DNA of 64,000 bases from Nesterenkonia lacusekhoensis (GCF_017876395.1 NZ_JAGINX010000001.1:2356001-2420000), one strand, 5' to 3'. Positions 17,357-26,036 are shown, counted from the stretch's first letter. Made by a program: numbers and translations. The notes: generated by a model from the letters alone, not told the origin.

Positions 17357-18475
17357 CTAGCGGCGGGCTCCGAAGACAAGTTTTCCATAATCCGGCGTAT
17401 CTCGCGTGCCGCGCCTGGCGCTGACATGCCCCTCCAGCTCCACCGGACCGGCCGAACCCTGCCGCGCCAGCAGCTGCTCCACCGCCGCGATCCGCTCGCT
17501 GGAAGGATTGGACCCGCCGACGGCGACGACGGCCAGAGCGATCACCCGACGCCGCAGCGCAGGCGGCTCCGCAGCGAGTCGCTCCAGGTCAAGCCGCAGA
17601 TTCCCCTGCTCGTCCGGGTCTTCGAGCAGCCGCGAGAACACCTCTTTGGCCTGGTCCTCCAGATAGCGGGCATCCTCAGCGGCGATCTGCGCAGTCCGCG
17701 CCAGGGACTCTCGGATGGATCCGCTGAGCCGCTGCTCCAGAGTGGGGAGGATCTCGGTGCGGATCCGCGATCTCAGGTGCTTAGGATCCGCATTCGCCGG
17801 GTCCTCCCACCAGCTGAGCCCCTCATGGGTGCAGACCGCTTCAGTCTCCTCCCGGCTGATCCCCAGCAGCGGACGCAGGAACGGCCCGCGCCGGGCAGGG
17901 ATCCCCGCCAGCGAGCGCGTCCCCGAGCCGCGGGCCAAGCCCAGCAGCACCTGTTCAGCCTGGTCGTCCCGAGTGTGGGCCAGCAGGATATGTGCGGCCC
18001 CGGTCTGGGCGAGCGCCTGTCCGAAGGCCCGGTAGCGAGCGGCGCGCGCCGCCGCCTCGGGCCCGTCGGGACTGGCAGGGTCGACGTCGGCGGCCAGGGT
18101 GAGCACCGGGTCCAGGCCGAGGTCGCGCAGCTGGGCGGCCGCCGTCGCGGCGATCTCCGCACTGTCCGGGTGCAGCTGGTGATCCACCACGACGCCGCCC
18201 GCACGCGCCTGCCCCCGGCGGACGAAATGCGCGGCTGCTGCGGCCAGCGCCAAGGAGTCCGCCCCTCCGGAGCAGGCGACGAGGGCCAGCTGGTCACCGG
18301 CCAGCGCACCCTCGGCACCCGATCGGCCCTCTCCCCCACTGCCTGATCCCCCGCTGTGTGATCCCCCGCTGTCCATTCCGCTGCTGTCCAGCCCCTCGCG
18401 GTCCAGTCCGCGGCCATCCAGCAACGCGGCGACAGCGGCGCGGGTGCGGTTCACCGCCTCGGGAAGCCTAGGCAT
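17357..18475 (-). CDS. tilS: tRNA(Ile)-lysidine synthase
   Basis: TilS modifies C34 of tRNA-Ile(CAU) to lysidine, letting it read AUA. The 372-residue protein has the PP-loop VACSGGADSLALA (about residues 66-78), the HILLAHTRDDQAEQVLL helix and a SWWEDPANAD segment, then a helical C-terminal domain. An unusual low-complexity Gly/Ser/Asp-rich insertion (about residues 22-56, encoded by short imperfect DNA repeats such as TGATCCCCCGCTGT) precedes the PP-loop. It overlaps the metalloprotease gene by 8 bp. Confidence 0.94.
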   Translation of the reverse strand: MPRLPEAVNRTRAAVAALLDGRGLDREGLDSSGMDSGGSHSGGSGSGGEGRSGAEGALAGDQLALVACSGGADSLALAAAAAHFVRRGQARAGGVVVDHQLHPDSAEIAATAAAQLRDLGLDPVLTLAADVDPASPDGPEAAARAARYRAFGQALAQTGAAHILLAHTRDDQAEQVLLGLARGSGTRSLAGIPARRGPFLRPLLGISREETEAVCTHEGLSWWEDPANADPKHLRSRIRTEILPTLEQRLSGSIRESLARTAQIAAEDARYLEDQAKEVFSRLLEDPDEQGNLRLDLERLAAEPPALRRRVIALAVVAVGGSNPSSERIAAVEQLLARQGSAGPVELEGHVSARRGTRDTPDYGKLVFGARR

Positions 18476-19634
18476 GTTCGGACAGGACCCGCTGGATCCA
18501 GGCTTCCGGGCGGTGCAGCTCTTCCTCTGTGGGGAGGTGCTCGGGGCCCTCCCAGATGCGGTTGAACTGTTCCATGCCGACAGCCTCGACGATTTGGCCC
18601 ACGAACTTCTGTCCGTCCCGGTACTGAGCGGCCTTCACATCCAGCTGCAGCAGCTTGCGGATGAGGTTCTCCAGCGGTCCTCGGCTGCGTCCGCGCTCCT
18701 CGAACCGGCGGCGGATGGTCTTCACCGTGGGCACGATGGTGTGGTCCACCGCGTCCATGACCACATTGGCGTGACCCTCCAGCAGAGACATCACCGCGGT
18801 CAGATGCGACATGGTCGCGCGGTCCTCCGGGGATTGGATGGCCTCAAGCAGGCGGTTCCGGGGCGCCCCGGAGGAGGCGGGCCGGCCGGCGTCGGGCGCT
18901 GCGCCCTGTTCAGCAACGTCCTGTTCGGTCCGCCTGCGCATATTCTTGAGCGCCTCGGCCAGCTTCTCGGGAAGGCTGTCGGCCTGGCTCATCGTGTTGG
19001 TGGAGAGCTCAGTGATCTTGGCCTTCAGGTGATCGGCCAGCCAGGGGGCGGCGGCGAACTGGACCCGGTGGGTCTGCTCGTGCAGGCAGACCCAGAGCCG
19101 GAAGTCCTCGGGCACCACGTTGATCTCGCGCTGGATCTCCACGATGTTCGGGGCCACCAGCATCAGCCGGTTCTGCTGGAAGGGCTCGAACTGGCCGAGC
19201 ACCTTGGCTGAGAGGAAGGACAGGACCCCGCCGAGCTCGGCCCCGGTGACCGCCGAGCCGAAGACCTGGGTGGTGGATCCCTGCCCGCCAGCTCCCTTCG
19301 CCAGCTCGGGCTTGCGCTCCACGGCGGCGGCCAGCGCCGGGGCGAGCAGCTCACGGAAGCTCTGCGCGTTGGCCTTGGCCCAGCCCTGCCGGTCCACCAC
19401 CACGGTCTCCCCGGAGTCAGCACCCAGGTCCCGGGCGGCCTCGAGCTGGGTGATCCGGTGGACATGCCCGACGGCGGACTCGGCGGCGGTGCGCAGCGCG
19501 GTGACCTCAGCGGCCGCTTCCTGGGGCTTCATCCGGGGCCCGGGGGCGGCCAGCTTGGCCGCCGTCGTCGTCGCCAGCTCCCAGTTGATCAGCAGGTCTG
19601 CCGCGTGGTCCTCGGTGAGTCTCTGCTCGCTCAT
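18468..19634 (-). CDS. Zinc-dependent metalloprotease, DUF2342 family
   Basis: The 388-residue protein belongs to the actinobacterial DUF2342 / 'coenzyme F420 biosynthesis associated' family. It has a zinc-type helix HEQTHRVQF with a downstream Glu-rich helix (LEGHANVVMDAVDH) that can supply further ligands. No membrane anchor is visible. The physiological substrate is unknown, and its conserved place just upstream of tilS-hpt is the main clue. ATG 19634 was chosen over a 31-residue N-terminal extension, because the extension reads through a palindromic repeat (19673-19731) and lacks homology-like sequence. Confidence 0.87.
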   Translation of the reverse strand: MSEQRLTEDHAADLLINWELATTTAAKLAAPGPRMKPQEAAAEVTALRTAAESAVGHVHRITQLEAARDLGADSGETVVVDRQGWAKANAQSFRELLAPALAAAVERKPELAKGAGGQGSTTQVFGSAVTGAELGGVLSFLSAKVLGQFEPFQQNRLMLVAPNIVEIQREINVVPEDFRLWVCLHEQTHRVQFAAAPWLADHLKAKITELSTNTMSQADSLPEKLAEALKNMRRRTEQDVAEQGAAPDAGRPASSGAPRNRLLEAIQSPEDRATMSHLTAVMSLLEGHANVVMDAVDHTIVPTVKTIRRRFEERGRSRGPLENLIRKLLQLDVKAAQYRDGQKFVGQIVEAVGMEQFNRIWEGPEHLPTEEELHRPEAWIQRVLSEHA

Positions 19635-19672
19635 GTCCCCATCACACCACAGGGGGATCGGAAGCAGATATG

Positions 19673-19731
19673 TCGGTTGGCACGTCTGAGTGGACAGAAT
19701 CGTGTTCTGACCACTCAGACGTGCCAACCGA
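19673..19731. repeat. Dispersed palindrome, family B, copy 1
   Basis: Perfect 21-bp arms (TCGGTTGGCACGTCTGAGTGG at 19673-19693 is mirrored at 19711-19731), with partial pairing continuing inward. It lies 39 bp upstream of the metalloprotease start and downstream of the DUF4352 gene. Related copies are at 24605 and 46269. Confidence 0.88.
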
Positions 19732-19758
19732 TGGTGGAGTGAGGGCCGAGGGAACGGC

Positions 19759-20592
19759 TCAGCTCACCTCGACGTAGACGGTGTCGGCGAACATGTCCGG
19801 GTCCACGGAGAGCACCCCGTCCTCGACGTCCTCCGAGGGGACGTGCAGGGCGATGTTCCCTGTCTCCGAGGCGCCCTCGTACAGGGTGGCCAAGGAGTCG
19901 AAGCTCTCCGGCGTCACCACAGACTGGTCCGCGGCGCTGAAGGTGTTGCCCGCCGGGGAGACGTAGGAGACCCCGACCCAGGGGCTGGCGCCGTCGGGAT
20001 CCTCACCGGCATAGGTGGCGGTGACGTTGACCAGGATGTAGGTGTGACCCTCTGCGGGACCCTCGTTGAACTGATTCTCCGCGGCCACGGCTGCGTCAGC
20101 ATCGAGGTCCACGCTGTTGACCGTGACCGTCCAATCGGAGGAGGACAGCTCCGTGCCCAGCGGGTAGGGGTTGGCGCGGGTTCCCTCATCAGCGTCCTCC
20201 TGACCCTGTTCCCCCTCAGAACCGTCCTGCTCAGAACCCTCCTCCTGCTGGGCGGGCTGGCTTCCGACGGTCTCGTCGGTGAACGCCTCATCGAAGGCAT
20301 CGGCCACCACAGCGAAGAAGACCACCACGCCGACGATCGTGCCCACGACGGAGATGATCAGCCCGGCGATGCCGGAGCCGCGCCGCTTGCCCCGCAGGAA
20401 CAGCGAGACCAGGGAGAGCACGAAGGCGATGGGCAGCAGGATCCAGCCGAGGATCAGCGCACCGGGCACGCAGGCGAAGATCGCGCCGAGGATGGCGGTG
20501 ATCAGCGCGATCATGCCCAGGACGTTGCGGCCGGGCCTCTGGGTTCCGGAGCCGCTGGTCTCGGGGAGGTGTTCGGGGGCGGGAGCAGACAT
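19759..20592 (-). CDS. Membrane-anchored DUF4352 domain protein
   Basis: The 277-residue protein has a Pro-rich N-terminus and hydrophobic helices at about 25-68 and 76-98 (the second with GLIISVVGTIVGVVVFFAVV). A Gln/Glu/Asp/Ser-rich linker then leads to an extracytoplasmic DUF4352 domain opening with NPYPLGTELSSSDWTVTVNSVDLDA. DUF4352 is an immunoglobulin-like fold whose role in actinobacteria is unknown. The gene is divergent from a histidine kinase; regulation by that system is possible but not shown. Confidence 0.78.
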   Translation of the reverse strand: MSAPAPEHLPETSGSGTQRPGRNVLGMIALITAILGAIFACVPGALILGWILLPIAFVLSLVSLFLRGKRRGSGIAGLIISVVGTIVGVVVFFAVVADAFDEAFTDETVGSQPAQQEEGSEQDGSEGEQGQEDADEGTRANPYPLGTELSSSDWTVTVNSVDLDADAAVAAENQFNEGPAEGHTYILVNVTATYAGEDPDGASPWVGVSYVSPAGNTFSAADQSVVTPESFDSLATLYEGASETGNIALHVPSEDVEDGVLSVDPDMFADTVYVEVS

Positions 20593-20788
20593 GGGATGCC
20601 TTCACTTTCTTCGATGTGTCGAGTGATTCTGTGCTGCGTGGTTCGACGTCGGATGCTGCACGTCGGCGTGCTCTTCCGAGCCTTCCGAAGTCCGACGTCG
20701 TCCGGGACACCGGATCAGACGGATCAGCATGCCCGATCAGGCATCCCTGTCTGACCGATCCGCGCTCCGAGACGTCCGCGGCTCTCCG

Positions 20789-20794
20789 TAGACT
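20789..20794 (+). promoter_or_regulatory. Candidate -10 for a leaderless histidine kinase transcript
   Basis: TAGACT ends 6 bases before the ATG at 20801 and no Shine-Dalgarno precedes the ATG, so the transcript probably starts at the start codon. No good -35 is visible. Confidence 0.4.
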
Positions 20795-20800
20795 GACCGA

Positions 20801-22051
20801 ATGCTCCCCCGAAAGCGGCTCCATCCGACCCTGCGCCTGCTGATCTCTGCGCTGATCGTCGCCGTCATGATCTTCATCGGGCTGCTGGTGCTGGTCTCAG
20901 CGGGCATGACCTCCCCGGCCGCCACCGATCCGGAGACCGGAGAGATCACCGACGCCGGCGCGATCACCGCTTTCTTCGGCATGCTGATCCTGCTGACGCT
21001 GCCCTGGTACCGCCGGGCCCCACTGGTGCCGATGATCGCCGGCACTGTCGGAGCGCTCCTGCTGCAGACCGACCCCTTCGTTCTGGCAGTGGGTCTGACC
21101 GTGTGGATCGTGCGCTGCCGCAGCCGCTGGCAGTGGGTGGTGGCCGGCGTCGGGCTGGCTGTGATCCCCATCAGCGCGGTGATCCATCTGGTGCGGCTGG
21201 GTGCCTGGCCGGACGAGGACTACCAACAGACCGGTCGGGTGCTGGTGACCTGCCTGACGGTGATCTGCCTGGGCCTGGTGCTGGGCATCTCCCTGTGGGC
21301 GCGGCAGCGGCGCTCCACACAGTTGGCCGAGGCCGATGCGCAGTCGGCTCAGCACAGCAGCGAGCAGCTCACCGATGAGCTGACCCGCCGCCGCGAGCGT
21401 GAGGACCTGGCTCGGGAGGTCCACGACACCCTGGCCGGGCGGCTCTCCGGACTGTCGCTGCAGGTCGGGAGCCTGGAGCAGACCTCCCAGCGCGGCGATG
21501 ACCAGCAGATGGACGAGGCCCTGCGCACCACCCGCCGCTACGCCGACCAAGCCCTGACGGACCTGCGGACCCTGCTGGCCTCCCTGCGGGAGTCCGGTGC
21601 CTCCTCGGCGACCCCGGCGCAGACCCCGGCGGGCATCCCGGATCTCCAGGACATCCTCGACGACGCCGCCTCCTCCGGTCTGGACATCCGCCCCTACATC
21701 CTGCTGGACGGCTATTCCAGCGCACCGGCGGCACTGCAGCGGGCGATCCTGCGGATCACCCAGGAGGCGCTGACCAACGCCCTGCGGCACAGCGCGGACC
21801 AGGTGGTGCGGATGAGCCTCACCGGCGACCCGCAGCAGGGGGTGCGCCTGGGGTTCGGGAACCGGGCGGGGACGGCGTCGGGCTTCTCCGGAGGCTCACA
21901 GACCGGGCTGATCGGCATCCGGGAGCGGGCGGAGCTGCTGGGCGGATCCATGGAGGTCCAGCACGAGGGTGAGGAGTTCACACTCACCGTGTTCCTGCCC
22001 TGGGGCACGGAGGAGGGAGTTTCAGCCGCACCAGAGGGGGCCGGCCGGTAG
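20801..22051 (+). CDS. Sensor histidine kinase, HisKA_3 (NarX/DesK-like)
   Basis: The 416-residue kinase has a membrane domain of about five helices in residues 8-170, a short coiled linker, then the HisKA_3 dimerisation helix with REREDLAREVHDTLAGRLSGLSLQ, where the His is the phosphorylation site. A HATPase domain follows, with ITQEALTNALRHS (N box) and a GLIGIRERAELLGGS G box. It autophosphorylates and passes phosphate to the response regulator 10 bp downstream. The stimulus is unknown. The last bases of the gene double as a candidate -10 for the regulator. Confidence 0.92.
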   Translation: MLPRKRLHPTLRLLISALIVAVMIFIGLLVLVSAGMTSPAATDPETGEITDAGAITAFFGMLILLTLPWYRRAPLVPMIAGTVGALLLQTDPFVLAVGLTVWIVRCRSRWQWVVAGVGLAVIPISAVIHLVRLGAWPDEDYQQTGRVLVTCLTVICLGLVLGISLWARQRRSTQLAEADAQSAQHSSEQLTDELTRRREREDLAREVHDTLAGRLSGLSLQVGSLEQTSQRGDDQQMDEALRTTRRYADQALTDLRTLLASLRESGASSATPAQTPAGIPDLQDILDDAASSGLDIRPYILLDGYSSAPAALQRAILRITQEALTNALRHSADQVVRMSLTGDPQQGVRLGFGNRAGTASGFSGGSQTGLIGIRERAELLGGSMEVQHEGEEFTLTVFLPWGTEEGVSAAPEGAGR

Positions 22052-22054
22052 ACT
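22049..22054 (+). promoter_or_regulatory. Candidate -10 overlapping the kinase stop codon
   Basis: TAGACT at 22049-22054 includes the kinase stop codon TAG and lies 7 bases before the GTG start of the response regulator, the spacing seen for other leaderless genes here. It may give independent regulator expression. Confidence 0.3.
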
Positions 22055-22061
22055 CCTCGGC

Positions 22062-22730
22062 GTGCAGATCACGGCAGTCATGGTGGACGATGAGACGCTC
22101 GTCCTCGATTCTCTGGAACGCATCCTCAGCCGCGAGGAGGACATCACCGTGGTCGGCCGTGCGACCACCGGGCCTGAGGCGCTCCAGGCCGTGCGCACCC
22201 ACCGTCCTGATGTGGTGCTGATGGATCTGCTGCTCAAAGGAGACTTCGACGGAGTGGAGGCCACCCGGCGGATCCGGAACACGCTGAACCCGCCGGCGGT
22301 GCTGGCGGTGACCAGCTTCGACACAGACACCTATATGCGCGGTGCTCTGGACGCCGGAGCCACCGGATTCCTGCTGAAGAACGACGCCACGACCTCCCTG
22401 GCCGAGGCCATCCGGATGGCCCACGCGGGTGATCCGATGATCTCTCCGGCGCTGACCTCACGGCTGATCGCCAGCTACGTGGCACCCCAGGCAGATCCGG
22501 TCTGCGCGGCGGCCCGCAGGCAGGTGGCCGGACTCTCCGCACGGGAGATCGACGTCGCCCAGCTGGTGGGTGCAGGCAGGACCTACGACGACATCGCCCG
22601 GCAGCTGTTCATCTCCCCGAGCACGGTCAAGAGCACCATCAGGCGGGCGATGAGCAAGACCGGAGCCGACTCGGGAGCGCAGGTGGCAGTGCTGGTGGCC
22701 CAAGCGCGGCTGGACCTGCTGGAGGGTTGA
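22062..22730 (+). CDS. Response regulator, NarL/LuxR family
   Basis: The 222-residue regulator has an N-terminal receiver domain (AVMVDDETLVLDSL, phospho-acceptor Asp in DVVLMDLLL, conserved Thr/Ser and Lys in AVTSFDT and FLLKNDA) and a C-terminal LuxR-type HTH (LSAREIDVAQLVGAGRTYDDIARQLFISPSTVKS). It is the partner of the upstream kinase. GTG 22062 is preferred because it allows the usual beta-1 strand before the DD pair; ATG 22080 is an alternative that would shorten it. A short tandem repeat (GAGGGTTGAGCCTGCTG) follows the stop. Confidence 0.92.
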   Translation: MQITAVMVDDETLVLDSLERILSREEDITVVGRATTGPEALQAVRTHRPDVVLMDLLLKGDFDGVEATRRIRNTLNPPAVLAVTSFDTDTYMRGALDAGATGFLLKNDATTSLAEAIRMAHAGDPMISPALTSRLIASYVAPQADPVCAAARRQVAGLSAREIDVAQLVGAGRTYDDIARQLFISPSTVKSTIRRAMSKTGADSGAQVAVLVAQARLDLLEG

Positions 22731-22773
22731 GCCTGCTGGAGGGTTGAGCCTGCTGGAACGCTGAATCCGGGGC

Positions 22774-23322
22774 TCAGCCCTGCGTTCCCTCGGTCGCGGC
22801 CAGAGCGTCGAGGAATCGGATCACCGTCTCGCGCTCCTGTCCGCTGAGCTGGGCCGCCACACGCAGCCGTTCAGCATGGCTGCGGCCCACCGATTCACGC
22901 GCGGCACGCTGAGTCTCCTCAGTGACCTCCACCGTGGTGCTGCGGCGGTCCTGAGGGTGCGGAGCCCGGCGGATGTGCCCACCCTGCGCCAGACGGTCCA
23001 GCAGCTTGGTGACTGAGGGCATGGAGATCCCCAGATGCTCGGCGAGACGCCGCGGGGTCGTCAGCTCGCCGGAGCGCTGGGCGGCCAGGGCCACCCGGAT
23101 GGCCCGCATATCGGTCTCGCCGAGGTTCATATACCGGCGCGAGGCCTCGCTCATGCGCCGCTCGGCCCGGTGCCAGCGCCCCAGCGCCTCCAGAACGACC
23201 ACAGCGCCGTCGAGGTCTTCCTCCGACACCTCTCCATGGGCTATGAGCTCACCTGCAGGGTCCATGACCCGCGGATCCACCATGGACGAATCCGGGTGCT
23301 CGGGTGTCGATGCATCGCCCAA
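22774..23322 (-). CDS. MarR family transcriptional regulator
   Basis: The 182-residue protein has a MarR winged helix: recognition region LAEHLGISMPSVTKLLDRL, then wing IRRAPHPQDRRSTTVEVT with the conserved Asp-Arg-Arg. It begins at a TTG (23322) behind a GGAGG about 10 bases upstream, so the start is moderately certain. It is divergent from coproporphyrin ferrochelatase with only 73 bp between them, containing a 15-bp palindrome. This suggests it represses itself and the ferrochelatase in response to a haem-related or other small ligand (inference). Confidence 0.88.
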   Translation of the reverse strand: MGDASTPEHPDSSMVDPRVMDPAGELIAHGEVSEEDLDGAVVVLEALGRWHRAERRMSEASRRYMNLGETDMRAIRVALAAQRSGELTTPRRLAEHLGISMPSVTKLLDRLAQGGHIRRAPHPQDRRSTTVEVTEETQRAARESVGRSHAERLRVAAQLSGQERETVIRFLDALAATEGTQG

Positions 23323-23350
23323 CTGGACAGAACCTCCAACTACTACGCTA

Positions 23351-23365
23351 AGCTAATTATTAGCT
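23351..23365. promoter_or_regulatory. Perfect 15-bp palindrome, probable MarR operator
   Basis: AGCTAAT-T-ATTAGCT is a perfect palindrome in the short AT-rich space between the divergent MarR and ferrochelatase genes, 30 bp before the ferrochelatase ATG. Size, symmetry and placement match MarR-family operators. Flanking CTAAGCTA and TAGGCTAA add partial extra copies. Confidence 0.65.
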
Positions 23366-23395
23366 AGGCTAACTGATTTCCGAGGAGTCCCCGCC

Positions 23396-24577
23396 ATGAG
23401 CGCACAGCACGAACCTGTCCCGCACGCCACAGAGGCCTCCGCAGCAGGCGACGCCCACGTCACCCACCCTCAGGAGTACGACGCCATTCTGCTCGCCGGC
23501 TTCGGAGGGCCGGAAGGCCAAGAGGACGTCATACCCTTCCTGCGCAACGTTACCCGCGGCCGAGGGATCCCGGACGAGCGCCTCGAAGAAGTCGCCCACC
23601 ACTACCGGCACTTCGGAGGCGTCAGCCCCATCAACGAGCAGAACCGCCGGCTGCGCGAGGCCGTGGAGCAGGAGCTGCGCCGCCGCGGCATCCGGCAACC
23701 GGTCCTCTGGGGCAATCGCAACTGGGCACCTTATCTGGAGGACACAGTCGGGGAAGCCGCCGACGCCGGCCACACCCGTCTGCTGGGCCTGGCCACCAGC
23801 GCCTACAGCTCCTACTCCAGCTGCCGGCAGTACCGGGAGGACTTCGCCCGAGCCCTGATCAGCACGGGCCTGGCGGGCCGCGTGCGGATCGACAAGGTCC
23901 GGCAGTTCTTCGACGCTCCCGGCTTCGTCGAACCCTTCGCGGAATCGGTGGGCGCTGCCGTCTCCGAGTTCCGCCGCCAGGGCTTGGCCGATGACGAGAT
24001 CCGCGTCCTGTTCTGCACCCACAGCATCCCGGTCGACGACGCCGAGCGCTCAGGCCCCCGCGACCAGGACTTCGGCCCAGGCGGGGCCTACGCGGCGCAG
24101 CACCACGCCGTGGCGGCACGAGTCATGGAGCGCATCCGTCAGGAACACGGCGGGCAGACCGCCCCTGATGGGGAGGTGGTCTACCAATCTCGCTCCGGGC
24201 CGGCCTCCCAGCCCTGGCTGGAGCCGGACGTGTGCGACCGCATCGCCGAGCTGCCGGCAGAGGGGGTGCGCGCCGTCGTGCTGTCTCCGCTGGGCTTCCT
24301 CAGCGACCACATGGAAGTCATGTGGGACCTGGACGAGGAAGCCATGGAGGCCGCACGGGAGGCGGGCCTGCGGGCAGCCCGCACTGCCACCCCCGGAGTG
24401 CACCCCTCCTTCGTCTCCGGCCTGGCAGATCTGATCGAGGAGCGGATGGCCGGCACTGAGCCGGACCGTCGGACCGCGGAGACCGGCCTGGGCCCCTGGT
24501 TCGACGTCTGCCGGCCGGGCTGCTGTGAGAACGTCAGGGCCGGCTTCAGACCAGCAGCGGCCGGCGTCGCTCCGTGA
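23396..24577 (+). CDS. cpfC: Coproporphyrin ferrochelatase (haem synthesis), [2Fe-2S] type
   Basis: In actinobacteria this enzyme (formerly HemH) inserts iron into coproporphyrin III to give coprohaem. The 393-residue protein begins YDAILLAGFGGPEG after a 27-residue extension. It has the catalytic His segment FCTHSIPVDDAE and a SRSGPASQPWLEPDV block. Cys143 (YSSCRQY) and the C-terminal Cys372, Cys376 and Cys377 (DVCRPGCCEN) fit the [2Fe-2S] ligands of actinobacterial enzymes. A GAGGAG site precedes the ATG by 8 bases. It stands apart from other haem genes, under the divergent MarR gene. Confidence 0.94.
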   Translation: MSAQHEPVPHATEASAAGDAHVTHPQEYDAILLAGFGGPEGQEDVIPFLRNVTRGRGIPDERLEEVAHHYRHFGGVSPINEQNRRLREAVEQELRRRGIRQPVLWGNRNWAPYLEDTVGEAADAGHTRLLGLATSAYSSYSSCRQYREDFARALISTGLAGRVRIDKVRQFFDAPGFVEPFAESVGAAVSEFRRQGLADDEIRVLFCTHSIPVDDAERSGPRDQDFGPGGAYAAQHHAVAARVMERIRQEHGGQTAPDGEVVYQSRSGPASQPWLEPDVCDRIAELPAEGVRAVVLSPLGFLSDHMEVMWDLDEEAMEAAREAGLRAARTATPGVHPSFVSGLADLIEERMAGTEPDRRTAETGLGPWFDVCRPGCCENVRAGFRPAAAGVAP

Positions 24578-24604
24578 TCTGGTGCTGCGAGAGGCGGTGA
24601 AACA

Positions 24605-24667
24605 CATCGAGTGGCACATCTGAGTCGCCGCGCGGGTGTTCTGCGCACTCAGATATGCCACTCGATG
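24605..24667. repeat. Dispersed palindrome, family B, copy 2
   Basis: Arms at 24605-24625 and 24647-24667 (CATCGAGTGGCACATCTGAG against its mirror) pair at 20 of 21 positions. It lies between the convergent ferrochelatase and pyrophosphatase genes, where it could terminate both. Confidence 0.85.
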
Positions 24668-24686
24668 AGAAGCGGTGGGGCGTGAG

Positions 24687-25172
24687 TCAGCCCTTGAAGC
24701 GCTCGATGGAGCGCTGCAGCTCAGCCTCAGCCTCTTCGCGGCCCTGCCAGCCTTCGATCTTGACCCACTTGCCGGGCTCGAGATCCTTGTAGCGAGTGAA
24801 GAAGTGCTCGATCTCCTGCTGCAGGTGCTCACCCAGATCGGAGAGCTCCTGGATGTGGTCGAAGCGCTTGTCGTCCGGAACGCAGACCAGCTTGGCGTCG
24901 CCGCCGCCGTCGTCGGTCATGTTCAGCACGCCCACCGGACGAGCCTCCACGACCACGCCCGGGATCAGGTCCACACCGGGGATGTAGACCAGGGCGTCCA
25001 GCGGGTCGCCGTCCTCGCCGAGGGTGTCGTCGAAGTAGCCGTAGTGGGTGGGGTACTGCATGGGGGTGTAGAGCACGCGGTCGAGGCGGAGACGGTGGGT
25101 CTCGTGGTCGATCTCGTACTTGACGCGGGATCCCTCGGGGATCTCGATGGTCACGTCGCGGACAATAGCCAC
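24687..25172 (-). CDS. ppa: Inorganic pyrophosphatase
   Basis: Ppa hydrolyses pyrophosphate and pulls biosynthetic reactions forward. The 161-residue soluble family I enzyme has [16 protein letters not shown], the active-site run [20 protein letters not shown] with its three metal-binding Asp residues, and a C-terminal [16 protein letters not shown]. The GTG at 25172, spaced 5 bases from AAGGAGG, is the clear start; a longer upstream frame is spurious. Confidence 0.96.
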   Translation of the reverse strand: MAIVRDVTIEIPEGSRVKYEIDHETHRLRLDRVLYTPMQYPTHYGYFDDTLGEDGDPLDALVYIPGVDLIPGVVVEARPVGVLNMTDDGGGDAKLVCVPDDKRFDHIQELSDLGEHLQQEIEHFFTRYKDLEPGKWVKIEGWQGREEAEAELQRSIERFKG

Positions 25173-25286
25173 TTTTCCTCCTTGGAGACAGGTGTCAGGC
25201 TCACCGCTCAGTGTATGACGACGACGCCGCCCCGCGCTTGTCACGCATGTTGCGGGGCGAGGAGCGGGGTGCGCGGCACCCCGGTG

Positions 25287-25292
25287 TAGGGT
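25287..25292 (+). promoter_or_regulatory. Candidate -10 for a leaderless GNAT transcript
   Basis: TAGGGT ends 7 bases before the ATG at 25300, with no Shine-Dalgarno in between. Confidence 0.35.
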
Positions 25293-25299
25293 CCCAGCC

Positions 25300-25875
25300 A
25301 TGGATGCAGTGTCAGGGGATCAGATCGAGCTGATGGGCGCCCGGCTGCGGCTGCGTGCGCCGACGGAGCGCGATGCGGGCTTCGCCCGGGACATGTATTC
25401 ACGGGCGGAGGTCACCCGGTTCCTGGGCACCCACGATTGGACAGAGACCACACACGAGGAAGCTCTGGCCCGGATCCGGCGGTACCGCGAGCGCTTCGGA
25501 CCCGGCACCGGAGCCTGGCTGATCGAGACGCTTGAGACCGGCTCATCAGCGGGCTTCGCCCTCATGAAACCCATCCCCTTCTCCGCCCATGTGAAGGATG
25601 AGTCGGCAGAGGACATCGAGATCGGCTGGCACCTGCATCCTGACGCCTGGGGCTCCGGCTACGCCACCGAGGCCGCCCGACTGCTGATCGCACACGCCCG
25701 CCGGGCCGGACACCGAGAGCTGGCGGCGGTCACGAACCCGGAGAACCTCGCCTCGCAGAGGGTCGCCGCACGGATCGGCATGATCCACCAGGGCCCCAGC
25801 AACCGCTACTACGACACCACCTGTGAGCTCTTCACCCTAGATCTCAGCGCCCCTCCTCAGCCCACACACCGGTGA
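25300..25875 (+). CDS. GNAT family N-acetyltransferase (RimJ/RimL type)
   Basis: The 191-residue protein matches Acetyltransf_3/RimJ-like enzymes: an [18 protein letters not shown] opening, a [24 protein letters not shown] acetyl-CoA-binding core, and the final [17 protein letters not shown] segment. It would transfer acetyl from acetyl-CoA to an amine, possibly a protein N-terminus or a small molecule; the substrate is unknown. It is a single gene without co-oriented partners. Confidence 0.88.
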   Translation: MDAVSGDQIELMGARLRLRAPTERDAGFARDMYSRAEVTRFLGTHDWTETTHEEALARIRRYRERFGPGTGAWLIETLETGSSAGFALMKPIPFSAHVKDESAEDIEIGWHLHPDAWGSGYATEAARLLIAHARRAGHRELAAVTNPENLASQRVAARIGMIHQGPSNRYYDTTCELFTLDLSAPPQPTHR

Positions 25876-26004
25876 ACTTCCACGGCATTCTCCCTCTTCC
25901 ACAGTCTTACTGGGAGTGGAACTCTGCACGAGCCATGGAAGCTTGAAGCGGCTCCACCCCTCACCGGGTGAAGTCGGACCGGCATCCCAGCTCCACGCGT
26001 ATTT

Positions 26005-26024
26005 CAACAATTACGTAATTGTTG
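26005..26024. promoter_or_regulatory. Perfect 20-bp palindromic operator in the HTH-hydrolase operon promoter
   Basis: CAACAATTACGTAATTGTTG is a perfect 20-bp palindrome. It sits between a weak -35 position (about 26002-26008) and the candidate -10 TACTCT (26025-26030), where a bound repressor would block RNA polymerase. The adjacent HTH gene starts 12 bp further on and is the obvious candidate autoregulator. Confidence 0.75.
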
Positions 26025-26030
26025 TACTCT
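26025..26030 (+). promoter_or_regulatory. Candidate -10 for the HTH-hydrolase operon (leaderless)
   Basis: TACTCT directly follows the palindrome and ends 6 bases before the ATG at 26037, so the message probably starts at the start codon. Confidence 0.45.
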
Positions 26031-26036
26031 CACAGC

